Position numbers and translations under genes: made by a program. The notes beneath the pieces are model-generated. The model saw nothing but the letters and a program-made list of their open reading frames with translations. It ran no database searches and was not told where the DNA came from. A stretch of DNA of 64,000 nucleotides, taken from the NCBI GenBank assembly GCA_028023455.1, contig JAQFVV010006630.1:1-64000 (forward strand). Reading direction: 5' to 3'. The stretch comes from Epiperipatus broadwayi (Eukaryota > Onychophora > Udeonychophora > Euonychophora > Peripatidae). Every line of letters starts with the position of its first letter. Within the stretch, counting starts at the first letter, position 1. This document shows positions 1 through 13,255 of the stretch, in pieces.

Positions 1-1740
1 GTTTGCCTAATTGGAATCATGTGTATGATATTTAATAGGATCTTAACAAAAAGAACTTATGAATGTATAGAACTTCTATATGAAAGAGCAAGAGATACAC
101 ATGGACAATGTTGATTTGTCTTTATCAATGATGACTTTATAAAGATCAATGAATAGTTATTTATTAAAATGATTGGTTATTGAGTCGGCAATGTTGGGTG
201 TCATGTGTGCATTTGACTTATCATAATGTCTTTTACATCAACTATCAGATATTTATAGTAAATGTATGGTCAAATGTGCTGAATATATGTAATTGATATT
301 CTTATCATATTTTGATAAATAAAGTAGCTACTAATTTAGCTATAATTATACTTTGAGTTTTAAATTTAAAAATATTAATTTATCTCCAAAAGATCTATTT
401 TGTTTTATAATGTAAATGCTATTTAACCAAATATAAGTTTAGCTAATAATGAAACGCTATTATATTGATGGTGATATTATGAATGTCATGGTATTAGTTA
501 TTTGATATCATATTATAGTCATCGGGATACCAATTAATTTTATTACAATTTGATTTTCATTTAATGATTCATCTGCTACTTCAAGTGCTGTCAAATAAAT
601 TACAAATAATGTAAATAATCTGTTGTGTTGTAATTTATTTTATTAGTAATAATCTTATTCTTTAATCACACTACACATTATTATATTAACATTATTATCA
701 TCGGATTATATCGGAATTATCGTGATCAATATTGTATAAGTCACTATATGTTGGTATATCATAATACGTTGTTAAACCCTAGTTTATATAATTACATAGG
801 CATCATTACTTAATAATCAAATATTGTAGCACAAATTGCATATTATTTTAAAGTGGTGCTATAAAGAAATAGCAATATGGTTCTAGCTCAGGTTTATTAA
901 CTAAGTCTATCATTCATGATCAGTCAGATTGTTTATAATTAATTGAGAAAAGGAAGTTATGGTAAGTTATTGTGTTTTATTATTGAAAAAGGTTAACTAT
1001 TATTTCTTGTTAAGTATATAATAGTTATGGCAATTATAAAGTTTCTTTGAAAATTAATAATAATAATTTGTTAAGTTAAGTGGTATTAGAGTTGTTTTGT
1101 GTGTTATATTTGGGTAGTGGCGAATCCCACATCATGACCCAAGTATATCTTTTATAACAACTTAAGTTATGTGAACGCTGAGAAGAATAAGTTATATTAA
1201 TCTGTAATATAGGGTTTGAATTCTATATTAAATTTTATATCTAGTTATTTTTTTGTAGTTGGATTTGGATTTATGTTGCATTCACTGTTTTATAAGTCCA
1301 ATCAAACTTCAAAAGTATAAATCACTTGTATTGTAATCTATATAAAACTATTTTGACTTTATGGTAAATGTTCGATTTTAGTAAGCTTGGAATCCCTATT
1401 GTTTTAGTTATCTTATGATGTTTGAATTTAATATGTTTAGAGTTCTGGACATCATCTTCAAAATATCTCTTTCTTCTCTTCTATTTCCAATCTTTTTTTC
1501 GACATCTAATTCATTCTCTAATTAACTCACCATTCACTAGTTCTTATTCAAGCTATCTAAAATCACTCAACAACAACAAATATACCATCATCTTAATCGT
1601 TGCATTTTATTGGTGCGTCTTCATTTCTTTTCTCTTCATTCTAGACTCTATGTATGTTTTATTATTTTAATTGTATTACTTATTATGATATCATTTTAAT
1701 TAATATATATCATTTACTTATTGCGTAATTTAATTTCATT
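1..1740. repeat. Partial copy of a 3.1-kb dispersed/tandem repeat
   Basis: The first ~600 bases align by eye with 28590-29200 (shared opening GTTTGCCTAATTGGAAT, and a conserved block TATGAAAGAGCAAGAGATAC near base 80, matching 28690). Bases ~600-1740 align with ~26150-27250 (shared landmarks TATATGTTGGTATATCATAAT and TATATTTGGGTAGTGG). So the window opens inside one unit of the repeat seen intact at 23.3-29.2 kb. Divergence is high, with many small indels, indicating an old copy. No coding capacity: the only open frame (1422-1670) is a low-complexity Ser/Phe-rich run. The repeat could be an LTR-type element or a large satellite-like unit; the sequence does not decide. Confidence 0.7.
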
Positions 1741-1964
1741 TCATATTCCATTCTGAAATCTCAGATAGAAGACCTTAAGAAAACAATAGTATGTATTTAG
1801 TTATAAAAATTCAGCTTGATGAATATGATCTCTTAGTCTATTTCCTTCTCTTGCACATATAAATCAACATACACTAGACTTGTATAGAATTCATGACTGG
1901 TGAACTCTCACTCACAAATTCTTATATTATTTCTTATATAATAAAGGCATATACTCATATATAT

Positions 1965-4000
1965 ATATACCACTGGACACTCACATCATTCTATTTGGAG
2001 CGCCACCAGACCACTACGTACCCGGAAAATTATTTCTGGTGATCAAATGTGATGATAACGATGATGAATTTTATATTAAATCATGAAGAAAGCAGAGATC
2101 TAATGTTTGACAAATTGAGACAATACTAAAATTAACGTCAGCCAAATTAAGTTTAAACATATTTAATAAAATTTTATTGAGAAAGAATTAACTTATAAGA
2201 AAGAGTTTATAAAAGTTCAACAAATATGATTAAACTCAGGCATTGTATAAGAAGAACCATTAAATAACTCAGCAGATCTACTGATTCTCTAATAAACAAA
2301 TTTATATAAAAGAAGCAACATTTTCACATTCAGCAGCGAGAGGATTACTCAAAACGTCGTTCTATCGAATCTTAATAATACAAACCAGCAGAAAAATGAG
2401 TCAAAGCTACAAATACTTGATGAAATTTTTTAGAGTCAAAAATTTGAATTGAACTAGATGTCATACCATCTCGGTGTGAGCTGCTTTCTATTACTACGTT
2501 TAAAATATGGTGATTGATCCCTCAAGACAACAAAAATGATTGAAGGAAGTAAACAGTTAAATTGGTGAATCCCAGCCAAACATTGGCAAAATCTACTTTA
2601 AATTAAACTAATTAAGTCTCAATAAAGAATATTAAATAGTAAGAAAAACAGTTATGTCTGCCCCAAACAAAATGAACTAAAACAGATTAAATTACACTTT
2701 GATAAATTTAAAAATTATACACATAATATTACAATAGAAATTTATCAGAAGTGCACATGGTGAAAATATTAAAAGTTGTAAAGCACTTTAGCAGACAGTA
2801 TCATTTCACCTGTAATTTAAGAAAGGATAAAATTTTATCTTTATGTGACATAAAAGTGCAAGAAAACACAATTCAATTTCATTTTTTGGAATATCAAGAG
2901 CGAAATCTCACAGCAAATGGTGGTAAATTATATTAAAAGATTTTCTAGTTTACAAAAGTATGAACAGTGTTCCCTAAATTAATTATTGAATATAAATAAA
3001 TTGCAGGTAGCATTAAATGCGACCATAAAACATTATAAAAGTGGTGGCACCATCATCAAAACTCATTTGGCTCACTCTTCAATAAAACAAACTAAATAAT
3101 TGAGATCTTAATGATTAAAATTATCTAAATATAAAGAAAACGCAATAAAAGTTCAATGTAGTGTCGCTATTATTAAAATACATATGTTATGGTCACGATT
3201 GAGCTGGAAGTTGTGAAATTAATTTTATAGGGAAGAATAAAAGCAAATAGTTACACCAATTAAAACACAGTTTCATAAAGTGTGCACTTTATAACTGCTC
3301 AGGTTCTTCGACCGCCAAACCAAGGTAGATGTCATCAGGACTCCCGGCTTCTTGTAGTGTTTTAAGAGCCATTACAGACAGAATTTGGAAGTCAGGATCA
3401 TCCCTTATTAGAAGTTAGCAAGCTATTCGGGTGGTAACCACGTATATATTATATGTTGCAAGCAAAAAGGATTTAAATAACAGCAAAATTTAACTAAGAA
3501 TTTAAATATTAAGTTGAGATAAACTTTCACTAAAAATAGCTTATTACAGTGATGAACAACAATTAACTTGTACTCCGATTTTGCAGGCTATTTGTTACTC
3601 ACATTTCACCACGAAACACTCCCTTGTTGTCCCGGGCTCTACACCTTAGGCCAGAATAGTATTAATCTGTAATTAATCTAGGAACTCTGGGGATTAGTGA
3701 AATGTTTCTTCATAAAAATCAAATCTCACTATTAAATAAACCTACAGGAGAAGTAAATTATTAAGGTTACGCTTGTTTTAATTCATTAATTCAAAAAGTA
3801 AAACAAGTGGTATCTTAATTCTTTAAAATAAATCAATAAACATTCTCTAAATGAACGTTTATATATTGTTTAAACATGTGCTACTTATCTTTATCTTTAA
3901 ATAATATAAAATTTCAACATTAACCATTTATAATGAAAAATTCAAAACCCATGTTTTTTTTGCAATAACACCATTGAATCGATTTCAATTCGTTCAACTG
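1965..4000. repeat. Long direct repeat pair 1, left copy
   Basis: A ~2-kb block repeated at 5656-7690, offset about 3.69 kb. Landmarks seen in both include the ACACTC...GCACCACCAG-type opening (about 1980 and 5665), the AACAAATATGATT block (2220 and 5900), CTCTAATAAACAAATTTA (2288 and 5973) and the ending AATAACACCATTGAATC (3964 and 7652). The copies differ by frequent substitutions and short indels. Two long direct repeats around a ~1.65-kb interior would fit the LTRs of a decayed non-autonomous LTR retrotransposon, but I cannot define TG...CA ends, a primer-binding site or a target duplication, so this stays a repeat call. Confidence 0.6.
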
Positions 4001-5655
4001 CCTCCAAAACAGTAGTCAAAAAAAAAAATAAATTCCTGCCAACTTTTTTTTTTTTAACTACACGCTTTAAATTATTCTTAAAAATTCGGCTGAATCGTTG
4101 CCTCACTCTTGAAAAAAAAACATTTCATCACGACCATTTTCACAAATCTAACAAATCTTTTTATTTATAAATAAAAATAGTCAGATCAAGTTGCTAAATC
4201 TTTGAACTCTTGCTTTTTGACGGAGCGGTTCTTTTCCTCTTTTTACTAACTTCCCTAAATAGGATTCCTTCTCTAATATCATTATGTAGCTTACTTCAAA
4301 TTCTGTCTCTTTCTTATTCTCATTCTATACAGCATATAACCATGGATCTTTGCAAAAAACTTCCCAATTCTTCAATCTTTTTCTACACTTTATTTTTAGG
4401 CATATTGCTTAAAAAAGAAAAAATTTATCTACTTGCAGACGTTTCAATGAGATGTTCGTTGATGGTTCTATTCTTTCGTCATATTTCTTAATCTCTTTCT
4501 TTATAACTCTTTTTCTTTCAAATAAACGATTATTAAAGCCAATTTCTTCTGGTTTCTTGAATCTTCTACCTGCTTTTCATTTTTGTATAACCTATATATT
4601 ACTTTATACTTGCATTATAAATTTTCTCTTTCTGCTGCCAACCTTCTGCGATTTTCTAACTGCTGCATATCTTGTGCCTTTCCACCATAGCCTGTATAAT
4701 TCTCTATCTTTTAACATCTTTTTCTACTTTCTCGTAACTTCTCTTTTCACTTTGAGTTTCTTCTACTCTTCTCTAAAGTTATTTCACCCTCATTGTTTCT
4801 CATTTTCTCTCAAATCTTTATAATGATTATAGCGTTTCACTAGTTCATACATTATTTCTGCATCATCATCTTCATCATCATCTTTACATCTATTAATGAC
4901 CTCTGGCTCTTCTTTTTTCAGCTATTCCATTTTTATAATTCAAAATTTTTTATTTAACTGCCGAAAAAATCAAAATCTAAAAATAATAAAACGCTATTTA
5001 CTGTTTTCTCATTCAGCTATAACAAAGACCATTTATCTTTTTTTTATTCTTTTAAATTCAAAAATTATCTAATGAATTTCATTAAAAAAAAAAGTGCTAT
5101 TTATATTTATTATTTCTAAAGCTATTTCATATGAAAAATTGATATATTTATCTTAAAAAATTAACTCAGGTGAGCTTTTTAGAAAATACTCTTTTTACTA
5201 TATTTTCTCAGTTATTTCATATAAAGAAAGACGAACTATATTTAACTCTTCAAATAAAATTTTCCAACAGGCTTTGAAAATACATTTTTTAAGTTTCTAA
5301 AATTATTTCATTAAAAGAAGATGAACTACCGTAACTCTTCAAAATAAATTAATACAACATTTTTTAGACAATGGCACATACCGTTTTATATTCTTTCATA
5401 AAGAAAGACAAACTATATTTAACTCTTCAAATAAAATTACTCAAGCAGACTTTGAAAATAGCTTTTGGGTTCTAAATTAATTTCATTCAAAAGAAGACGA
5501 ACCCCATTCTACAAGCTCTCTAATTACGTAATAATTAACAAAACCGAAAACCACTACTGAATCATATTTTGCCTAGAAATGCTCTCAATTGTCTAATAAA
5601 ATCACATAGGTTTGAAAACTGAAAAGCTTACATTGGTTACACTAAAAATTATCAC
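4001..5655. other. Pyrimidine-rich interior between repeat pair 1
   Basis: This is T/C-rich on the plus strand (Lys/Glu/Arg-rich if read on the minus strand). The open frames at 4210-4491 and 4452-4823 are Phe/Leu/Ser runs produced by TTT/CTT composition and match no family I recognise. From about 5150 to 5530 there is a loose repetition of a motif like AAAGAAGACGAACTA followed by TAACTCTTCAAATAAAATT (near 5225, 5315, 5400, 5490), a degenerate tandem array with a period of roughly 85-90 bases. No gene is supported. Confidence 0.45.
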
Positions 5656-7690
5656 TATTTTGGGACACTCTCCATCCATTCTGATACAGAGGCACCACCA
5701 GGCGATGTGTCTGAAGAAATTTGTTTACTGTGATCAGAATGGAGTGATGATGATGGTTTACCAAGCTGAGCTCTTGGAAACTAACGATCTTAAATTGTTT
5801 ACGTGTTGAATATTGCAAAGACAAACGTATTGGAAGTGCATTTAACATATTTATTAAAATTTATCGAGAAAATTAACTTTATAAGAAAAGTTATCAGTTA
5901 ACAAATATGATTCAACTCAGTATACTGTCTGAAAGACTAAAGTAAATGCTGCTCCACAACCAGATCTACAGTTCTCTAATAAACAAATTTAAAAGGGGAG
6001 AAGCACATATTCTATGAAGTTCCCATCAGCATTGGGTTTCTCACATCAGATACTTAAACAACTGTCATGAAATGAGTCAAGCCACTTAGCTGATGAGCTT
6101 TTCAAGATTAAATATGGTCAGACCCGAATGTCGCTATATCAGTGCCGACTGCACCTTATTATAGATTTAAAATATCACGTTTGATTGAGTCTAAGAACAA
6201 CAAAATATGGTGTGAAAGAAAATCTAAAGCAAATTAAAATTGGTGGAATCCAAGCCAAGCGATTGTAAAATTACTTTAAAATTAATAATTAAAATCATGA
6301 GGACAAGTAAATAATTAGAAAAACAGTTAGTCTGCACACTTGTTTTCAAAAATAAACTTACAAACAATTCATTTTAAAATAAACTAATTTAAACCACATA
6401 ATAAATACAAACAGAAATTTATGGAAGTTCATAGAAATTTAAAAATATTGCATTGTAACCACTTTAGCAGAATGAAAATGTAAATACTACTTGATTTAAA
6501 AAGGGTCCAATTTTATCTTCTGCTAATGACTTATAAAATTACAAAGAAAAACACAATTCTAATTTTCTATTTTAGAGATATTAAGCAGAGCCAGTCCCTC
6601 TTTGGCAATTAATGATGAGGTTGCCAGCCAAAGATTTTTTGGAGGTTTACCGAATGCTACGAACACGAATTAAGTCGTTATTGAATGCGATAATTACAGG
6701 TAACATTTAAAATGCATGAAAATACTAAAACGTTATAAAAAAGTGTGCGACATAAAATATAAATATCTTTAGCTATCAAATCCTCTCCAGCTAAAACAAA
6801 ACTGAAACAGGTGGGATCTTAGCTTCAAGATTCAAACCCCATTAAAAAATATAAGAAAACTAATGAGAGTTATAAATATGGTGTAACTATTGTTACAGTA
6901 CATATTTATGATTGAATGATTGGAGTTGTAATGATTATAATTTATGGAAAGGTAAAAGCAAATGGTTACCTTTAGGTAAAACGATTATGAGTGCTTGCGC
7001 TTTATCCCAGTTCTTTCAGGTTCAACTATGACCTTTCAGTTTGATGTAATGAGGTTCTGGCTTCTTGTAGGTGTTTAAGGCATTACAGGGCAAATTTTGG
7101 AGAATCAAGATCTTTGTCATATTGTTGATTAGCAAAACTCATTAGGTGGTGTGCTGCTTGTCCTGCTAATTTTAAATATTGTGTTTTAAAGGTTCATCAA
7201 CAATAAATTTCTTTAAAATTAAGTATATTACCTTCAGATAAACTTTCGCAGGGAACGAAAACGTCTGAGAGCGAATAATGAATTAACTGACACTCCAAAT
7301 TTTGAGGCTATTTATATATGTTGCTCCATTTCCCATATTGTTGAATTTCTCACTTTAGGCGGGCAAATATTGTCTTTCCACTCAATCTATCAGTTCTACT
7401 TAGGATTGTGTAAATATATCTTTGTAAATCAAATCTCACCTTCAATGATAATACCTGAAAATAATTAACTAGGTTGCTTGTTTTAATTAAATTGAATTAA
7501 GTAAACAATTAGTTATCATAAGTATTTTAAAATAATCGATGACATTAGAAATGAATACACTTCTATATGTTTGTGTATTTTGATACATGTATTCTTTTTA
7601 AAATAATATAATTTAATATCATTTAATGATTAAAACAATAATTTTTTGTAATAACACCATTGAATCAAATTCAATTAAACTATTCTATAT
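5656..7690. repeat. Long direct repeat pair 1, right copy
   Basis: Right-hand partner of 1965-4000, in the same orientation. The frames at 5612-5809 and 5642-5848 fall across its left boundary and are not genes: they share no reading frame with the matching part of the left copy. The copies are clearly diverged, so the duplication is old. Confidence 0.6.
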
Positions 7691-7799
7691 GAACCGATTT
7701 GTCATGTAAAATTGAAACACCGACCTCTTAGGCGAGAAGAAACATGCTAAAATTATGTATACTAACGATAGCTATCGTATATAACTAGCACGTTATTCC

Positions 7800-9300
7800 G
7801 GACATAAACTTCTTCAAGGCTGTTGATTCATTCTACAATCCAAAACACTTTTTTGTTTGTGTATAAAACAGATTTATTATCTATTCAAAATTGAATAATA
7901 TTTACGAGCAATGTACTATTCATACAAATCTTTAATAAACAAATGCTGTGGAGTGCTTCATTGATGGTTAAAAAATTAAATAAAGAATTTAGAATTTACA
8001 AAAGTTGACAAAGAATTTGGCGAAAATTGATGATAAAAAGGTCGATAACATTGATAAAGATTTAATTTTTAAAGACAATTTGTCAACTAACATTTGTTAC
8101 TAGACTATTTCTATTAATAAAAACACCGCCTCTATTTAATTAAACATTTCTAAACCATTTGTCTTCTTGTATATTTTCATAACGAACACTAGTGTTATCT
8201 GGTACAGCAATAATATTGACGTCAGGATCTGCATATTAATGCTCAATACACAATAATGATAATAAGAGGACTACATAGCATTTGAAATTAATGCATATTA
8301 GTTTCATTTATATGATATCAAGTTCTTATAATTGAACCTCTTGTGAAGTTGCTGAATTAATTCTGGCCACTGCTTGACTATTACAGTATAACGAAAATAA
8401 AACAAATGTTTTACCTAGGATTTTGAACATAGATTTGCTTCACTAATTTTTCTTCTTGTTTATTTGTTTCTTTAGTAGATAGTTTTCCGTTATGAATGCT
8501 TCGGCAAACTAGGACGTTTTCTTGCTGAGTTTTCTGATTTTCACGATTATTACTATTGTGGAACAAATGGATGCTGATGGAGATTTCCCTAGATGTTAAG
8601 CTGGCATTATTTACGGGCAAATCTGCACTGTTTTCGGACATCGTGGAGATGGCGATGCGTTCCCAAGATCTTCTCTCAACCTGCATATTGTTTGTTAACT
8701 GCTAATTAATTTCTGAACTTTCTCCAATTGCTTTGTGAACCTGATTACTATCAGATAAAAAGGTCTATTTATACACTGTGCCTTGTTGTCTTTCTAATAT
8801 CTCGGCAAAGATCTGTTGTCAGATTCCAATGATAATCATTTGATAAACGTGTTTTGAAGTGCCAAAACTATTGTAACATGCAATAAAACATGTTGTTTTA
8901 TTTTTATTAATAAACCATTGCCGTCTTTTTAATGATAATGCTTCTTTTATTATACATTTATTTATTTACACAAATTTGCACATATATACTTTTATATTTT
9001 TAATACAATTTACTATTTAGTTTTAACATTATTTTCTTTAATGAAAGAGATTGGTATGTTTTTCTTTTAAATTATATTTTCGAATACTAACTAAACTCTT
9101 TACTATTTTATAACCTGAGTTTAATTTATCTGGCAGAAACTTCCCTCTTCCCCCAAGTGTGATAAACTATTGTTGATTTTTTATCTTTTTCAAAAACAAA
9201 CTGAATAGCTCCTTTAACCTTAATTTTATGTTTTTTCTGCTGAAAATTATTTAATAATATAATTTTAGTAAATTATAATAATGCTATATCAATATAAAAA
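7800..9300. repeat. Long direct repeat pair 2, left copy
   Basis: A ~1.5-kb block repeated at 11541-13200, offset about 3.74 kb. Landmarks: CACTTTTTTGTTTGTGTATAAA (7848; cf. 11590), the TTTTACCTAGATTTT-type block (8410; cf. 12221), CTTGCTGAGTTT (8521; cf. 12334) and ATTATTTAATAATATAATTT (9245; cf. 13146). The spacing is close to that of pair 1, but the sequences are different. Again an LTR-element reading is possible but unproven. Confidence 0.6.
8411..8686 (-). CDS. Hypothetical 91-residue frame inside repeat pair 2
   Basis: An open frame on the minus strand, 91 residues, rich in Ser, Asn, Gln and Lys, with no signal peptide, membrane segment or family motif that I recognise. What makes it more than noise is context. 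The frame ends exactly where the minus strand reads CCTAG|GTAAAA, a good 5' splice-donor match, and the same donor-like sequence, preceded by a recognisable but stop-interrupted version of the frame, exists in the second copy at about 12222-12480. This would fit a leader exon within an old repeated element (for example in an LTR). The alternative is chance: composition alone gives frames of this length here. Low confidence that it is or was translated. Confidence 0.22.
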   Translation of the reverse strand: MQVERRSWERIAISTMSENSADLPVNNASLTSREISISIHLFHNSNNRENQKTQQENVLVCRSIHNGKLSTKETNKQEEKLVKQIYVQNPR

Positions 9301-11540
9301 TTTGCTGCTACACTTCTTCTTTGAGAGGTAAAATCGTCATTTTTTTGACCATTTATCAGCTTAACGATAAATATTGACTATTATTCTTCAAATTTGCCTT
9401 TTTAATATCTTTTCTTTCCATACTAAGGGCAATCTCCAATTATGCTTTTCTTCTTTCATGGTAACATTGTACAATGTTAGTCACCAGATCAATGATCGGG
9501 GATCAAGCCTTAATTTGTGCTTTGAGATCTTTTATCAAAAAGCTGACTTGAAACATGAGTCCTCTTGATCAGCTTTATTAAGAAAAGGTAGCTGCAAATG
9601 GCGAATTTCAACTGTCCTTATTTTTTGACCTTAAGCCTGGAAAGCGATTGCCGATTCTCTTGATGGACTTTGACTAAGCAACTGCCGTGGCAGGAATTTT
9701 CAACATTCCATTTCGACTTGCTTTGGAAAAGCAGTGCAGTCTGGGGGATACTCCCTAAAGTGACTTACAACTTACTCTGGTTGTTGCCAGTGCACTTTTA
9801 AAAGAGGAATGATCGGCAATCCATTTGAGGCACTAAATTTATCAGTTGACAGCTTTAAGCTTAACCTTAACTAAAACGCTACCTACTTCATTCCTACGGA
9901 ACAATATATACACTCTAATATAACTTCAGATTGACTTTAAATTATTTATCACTAAATCTACAATATTATTTTAAATACACATGAACATTACTTTAACATA
10001 TTTATTTATATTATTCTGAACTATTAAAGACATTATCTTGCATATTTATTTAACTTTATTACTATTCTAAACTATCAGGACATCAATTTATATTTATTTA
10101 TATCTATTAAATATTCTTTTAACTATTACTTTAACTTATATATTAATGTGTGTATCGAGAAAAAAACTATTTTATTTATTATGAATATTTTATTTATTTT
10201 CTAAGATATATTCTTTTATATTTATTTAACTTACATTTTTATTTTATGTGCTATTTATTTTATTCATTTATTTAATTACAAATATTTCTAGTGTAATTTA
10301 TTGTTGCTTGTTTATTAGTTTTATTTATTTGAACTAGTTATTTGTGACATTTTCGCTTATTAATATGTGCTGTGGAAAAAAATCTTTTATTTTATAAGCC
10401 TTTTGTTACATTATTATTTATTAGACAATCCATCATTTTAAATAAGCGAAATTCTAATTCAGGCTTTTCACACAAATCAAATAATTATATTAAACATAGT
10501 CCATTTCTGGTCCTTTATTTATTTCATTTCTATTACCGGATTTAACTTTAAAACTATATATTAAAGTGGTTGTACTCTTTCTAGATCTATCGTATATGCT
10601 TTCTCTCTTATTGGTTCGGCTTTTATATTTTATTGCTTTATCTCTTTCTCTTTACTGTTTTGGCTTGGTAACTCAAAACCTTTATACTTGAACAAACTCA
10701 GATTACTTCAATCTGGGAATATTTTTCTACACTTTCTCTTTGTTTTTAAATCCTAAAATTACAATGAATATGACGTTTATTTTTAACCTTTTAAATTTTG
10801 TAGCTTTCTTCTATTTCTTGATCATTTATTGTCTAACTATTTATCACAATGCTATACTGGTTCTAATTCCATTTCTACCTCTTTCATGACCTCAACTTCC
10901 CTGACTTTCTTTTATAACTAAATTAACTCTCTGCTTTCTTGGTTCTCTCTTTCACTATTCTTTACCTCTTCTTTAATTTCATTTTTATTTCTCTTAAATT
11001 TCATAATGAATTCTTGATGACTTTACTGATTCTTATTTATTTCTTCCGCATCTATGTTTATATTGTTTTTTCCATCTGTGTCTCAGACATTTCTTTCTCT
11101 TTTCCATTTTAAAACAATATTTTATTTCAAATAAACATGTTAGACTAAATTTTCTATGGTTTTTTTTTACCACTAAGACGGAAACTCAAAAACACACTCC
11201 ACCCTTTTAGTCCTTTTCTCTACCAGGTCATCTTTAATTTCACCCAACATCAGTGGCTCAGTTTGTGTACTATATATAAATCTCTTTTGTTTTGAAAAAA
11301 AAGTTTTGGTCAATTCTTTTTTTAAATTAAAGCACTTTTACACGTAATTGCTTTTAGATTTTGTTTTCAACAGAATAAGAAAGTAACTAACTTATGCATT
11401 TACAATAGTTCGTCCCACATTGGGTATAGCCATTTGAACGATTGAATATGTTGCATTAAAACACAAACAGCCTCTTGGCAGAAGAACCTTACCTGGAGAA
11501 AGATGTCTTCAAATAGCTATAAAGTATATAACTGTATTTA
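9301..11540. other. Interior between repeat pair 2, no gene seen
   Basis: Bases 9590-9850 are less AT-rich than the surroundings but have stops in all frames I tried and no recognisable motif. Bases 9900-11150 are T/C-rich with many TTTATTTA runs. The composition resembles the interior at 4.0-5.6 kb and the leader and gag part of the LTR element at 50-53 kb, hinting at minus-strand element relics, but no homology can be asserted by eye. Confidence 0.35.
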
Positions 11541-13199
11541 TTTTCAGGATTTTTCTTCTTCAGCTGTTGGAGGTTGAACACCTATATTCCAAAAACACTT
11601 TTTGTTTGTGTATAAATATGATTATATTATCTATTAAAGGATGAGTAAATATTTGCTGACAGTAGCCTTTAACCTGTACTAAATTCATGACCAGCTCAGC
11701 TAACTTTAGCAATCATAATAGATTATACTTCATTAGTGGTTTAAAAAAATTGATAAAGGTATGAAAAATTTATAAAAAGATTAAACTAAAAGAGATTTGG
11801 TAAAGGAAGGATTGGATGAAAGAATTGACCAACAAATAAAAATTAAATTTTAAAGTCAATTTAGTAACTAACATTCCATTTACTAAATTTAAACATTTTA
11901 TAATTCTAATAAAAACTGCACTGTTTTAAATCAACATTTCTAAGCTGGTTTAAATATTCTACTATTTCTGTCAACACTGGTATTATCAATTTAACTAAAT
12001 AACTATTGACGTAGGATCTTTTGCTGTCATCAATGCTCTTTTTACAATAATGATATTAGAAGACCACATAACATTTGAAATTTAATCACACATCATCTAG
12101 TTGATTCAACATAACATGACATAGAGTTCGTATAATTAGACACTCTTGAAAGATTTACTTTAATTAATGCAATGAAATAAACCAGCTTCTTACCATTTTC
12201 ATGAAAATAAGCCAAATGTTTTTACCTAGATTTTAACGTAGATTTAACACTTTGTTTCTTCTTTTGTTTACTGCTTCCCGTGGACTTCAAGTATGGATGC
12301 TTCCAACTGGGCTAGGACATTTCCTTGCTGAGTTTCCTGGATTTCCTTTAATTGACTATAGGAGTCAAATAGATACTCTTGAGAATTTCATAAAGATATC
12401 TAGCTGACATTTTAACATTCTACATAGACAGATCTACTACATTTTCATGGACCATGCGTCTTGAGGCTCAGTGCAGATTAAATATGCATTACGCCTGAGA
12501 TATTATAAGGTGGGCATCTTGGTCGTTAGAGCTGCTCACATTAGCTTCTGAACATGCATTGGTATCAAACTTAATTGACTTTTTAATGAACATAGATTCT
12601 ACGTCAGGTAAAAAAAGGTCTATATTCACATACGCTTTGACATCTACACTGTATTTGCAATATCTAATGTCGAGAGTCTGCTTGCTCAGTTATGTATATC
12701 CAATTATAATCATTTGATAAAAGCGTACATTTTGGAAGATTGTAAAATTAGTAACAGCCATACAATAGAATCATGTTGTTTTATTTTATCTAATAATATT
12801 ACAGAAGTTTTTAATGATAATCTTCTTTTATTTTACATACCATTTTATTTATTTAGCTCTCAATGCTATATCTTATCTATTTTAATGATTTACTATTATA
12901 GTTTCTTTTATTTATTTTTTCTTTAATTCCAGCTGGAGCAAAAGAGATTGGTATGTTTTTCTTTAAATTATATTTTGCAAATACTAATACATTTCTTTAC
13001 TTCTTTATAATATGGTTTAATTTTAATATTAAACACCCCTCTCCTTCTGAAATTCGCGATAGAAAAACTATATTTGATTTTATCTTTCAAAAACAAACTG
13101 AATAAACTCTTTAACATTTTAATTTTATGTTTTTCTTTTGAAAGATTATTTAATAATATAATTTAGATAAAAATTATAATATACTATATCTAATGTAAT

Positions 13200-13200
<1 letters not shown>
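11541..13200. repeat. Long direct repeat pair 2, right copy
   Basis: Right-hand partner of 7800-9300. It carries a decayed counterpart of the 91-residue minus-strand frame (region about 12230-12480) with stops. It ends against an (AT)n microsatellite. Confidence 0.58.

Positions 13201-13204
<4 letters not shown>

Positions 13205-13252
<48 letters not shown>
13205..13252. repeat. (AT)n microsatellite
   Basis: About 24 uninterrupted AT dinucleotides at the end of the second copy of repeat pair 2. Confidence 0.95.

Positions 13253-13255
<3 letters not shown>

Noticed and set aside
4210-4823. Two overlapping frames of 93 and 123 residues resembling membrane proteins
   Set aside because: Phe/Leu/Ser-rich purely from T/C-rich DNA. 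The two overlap in different frames, and there is no homology or start context.
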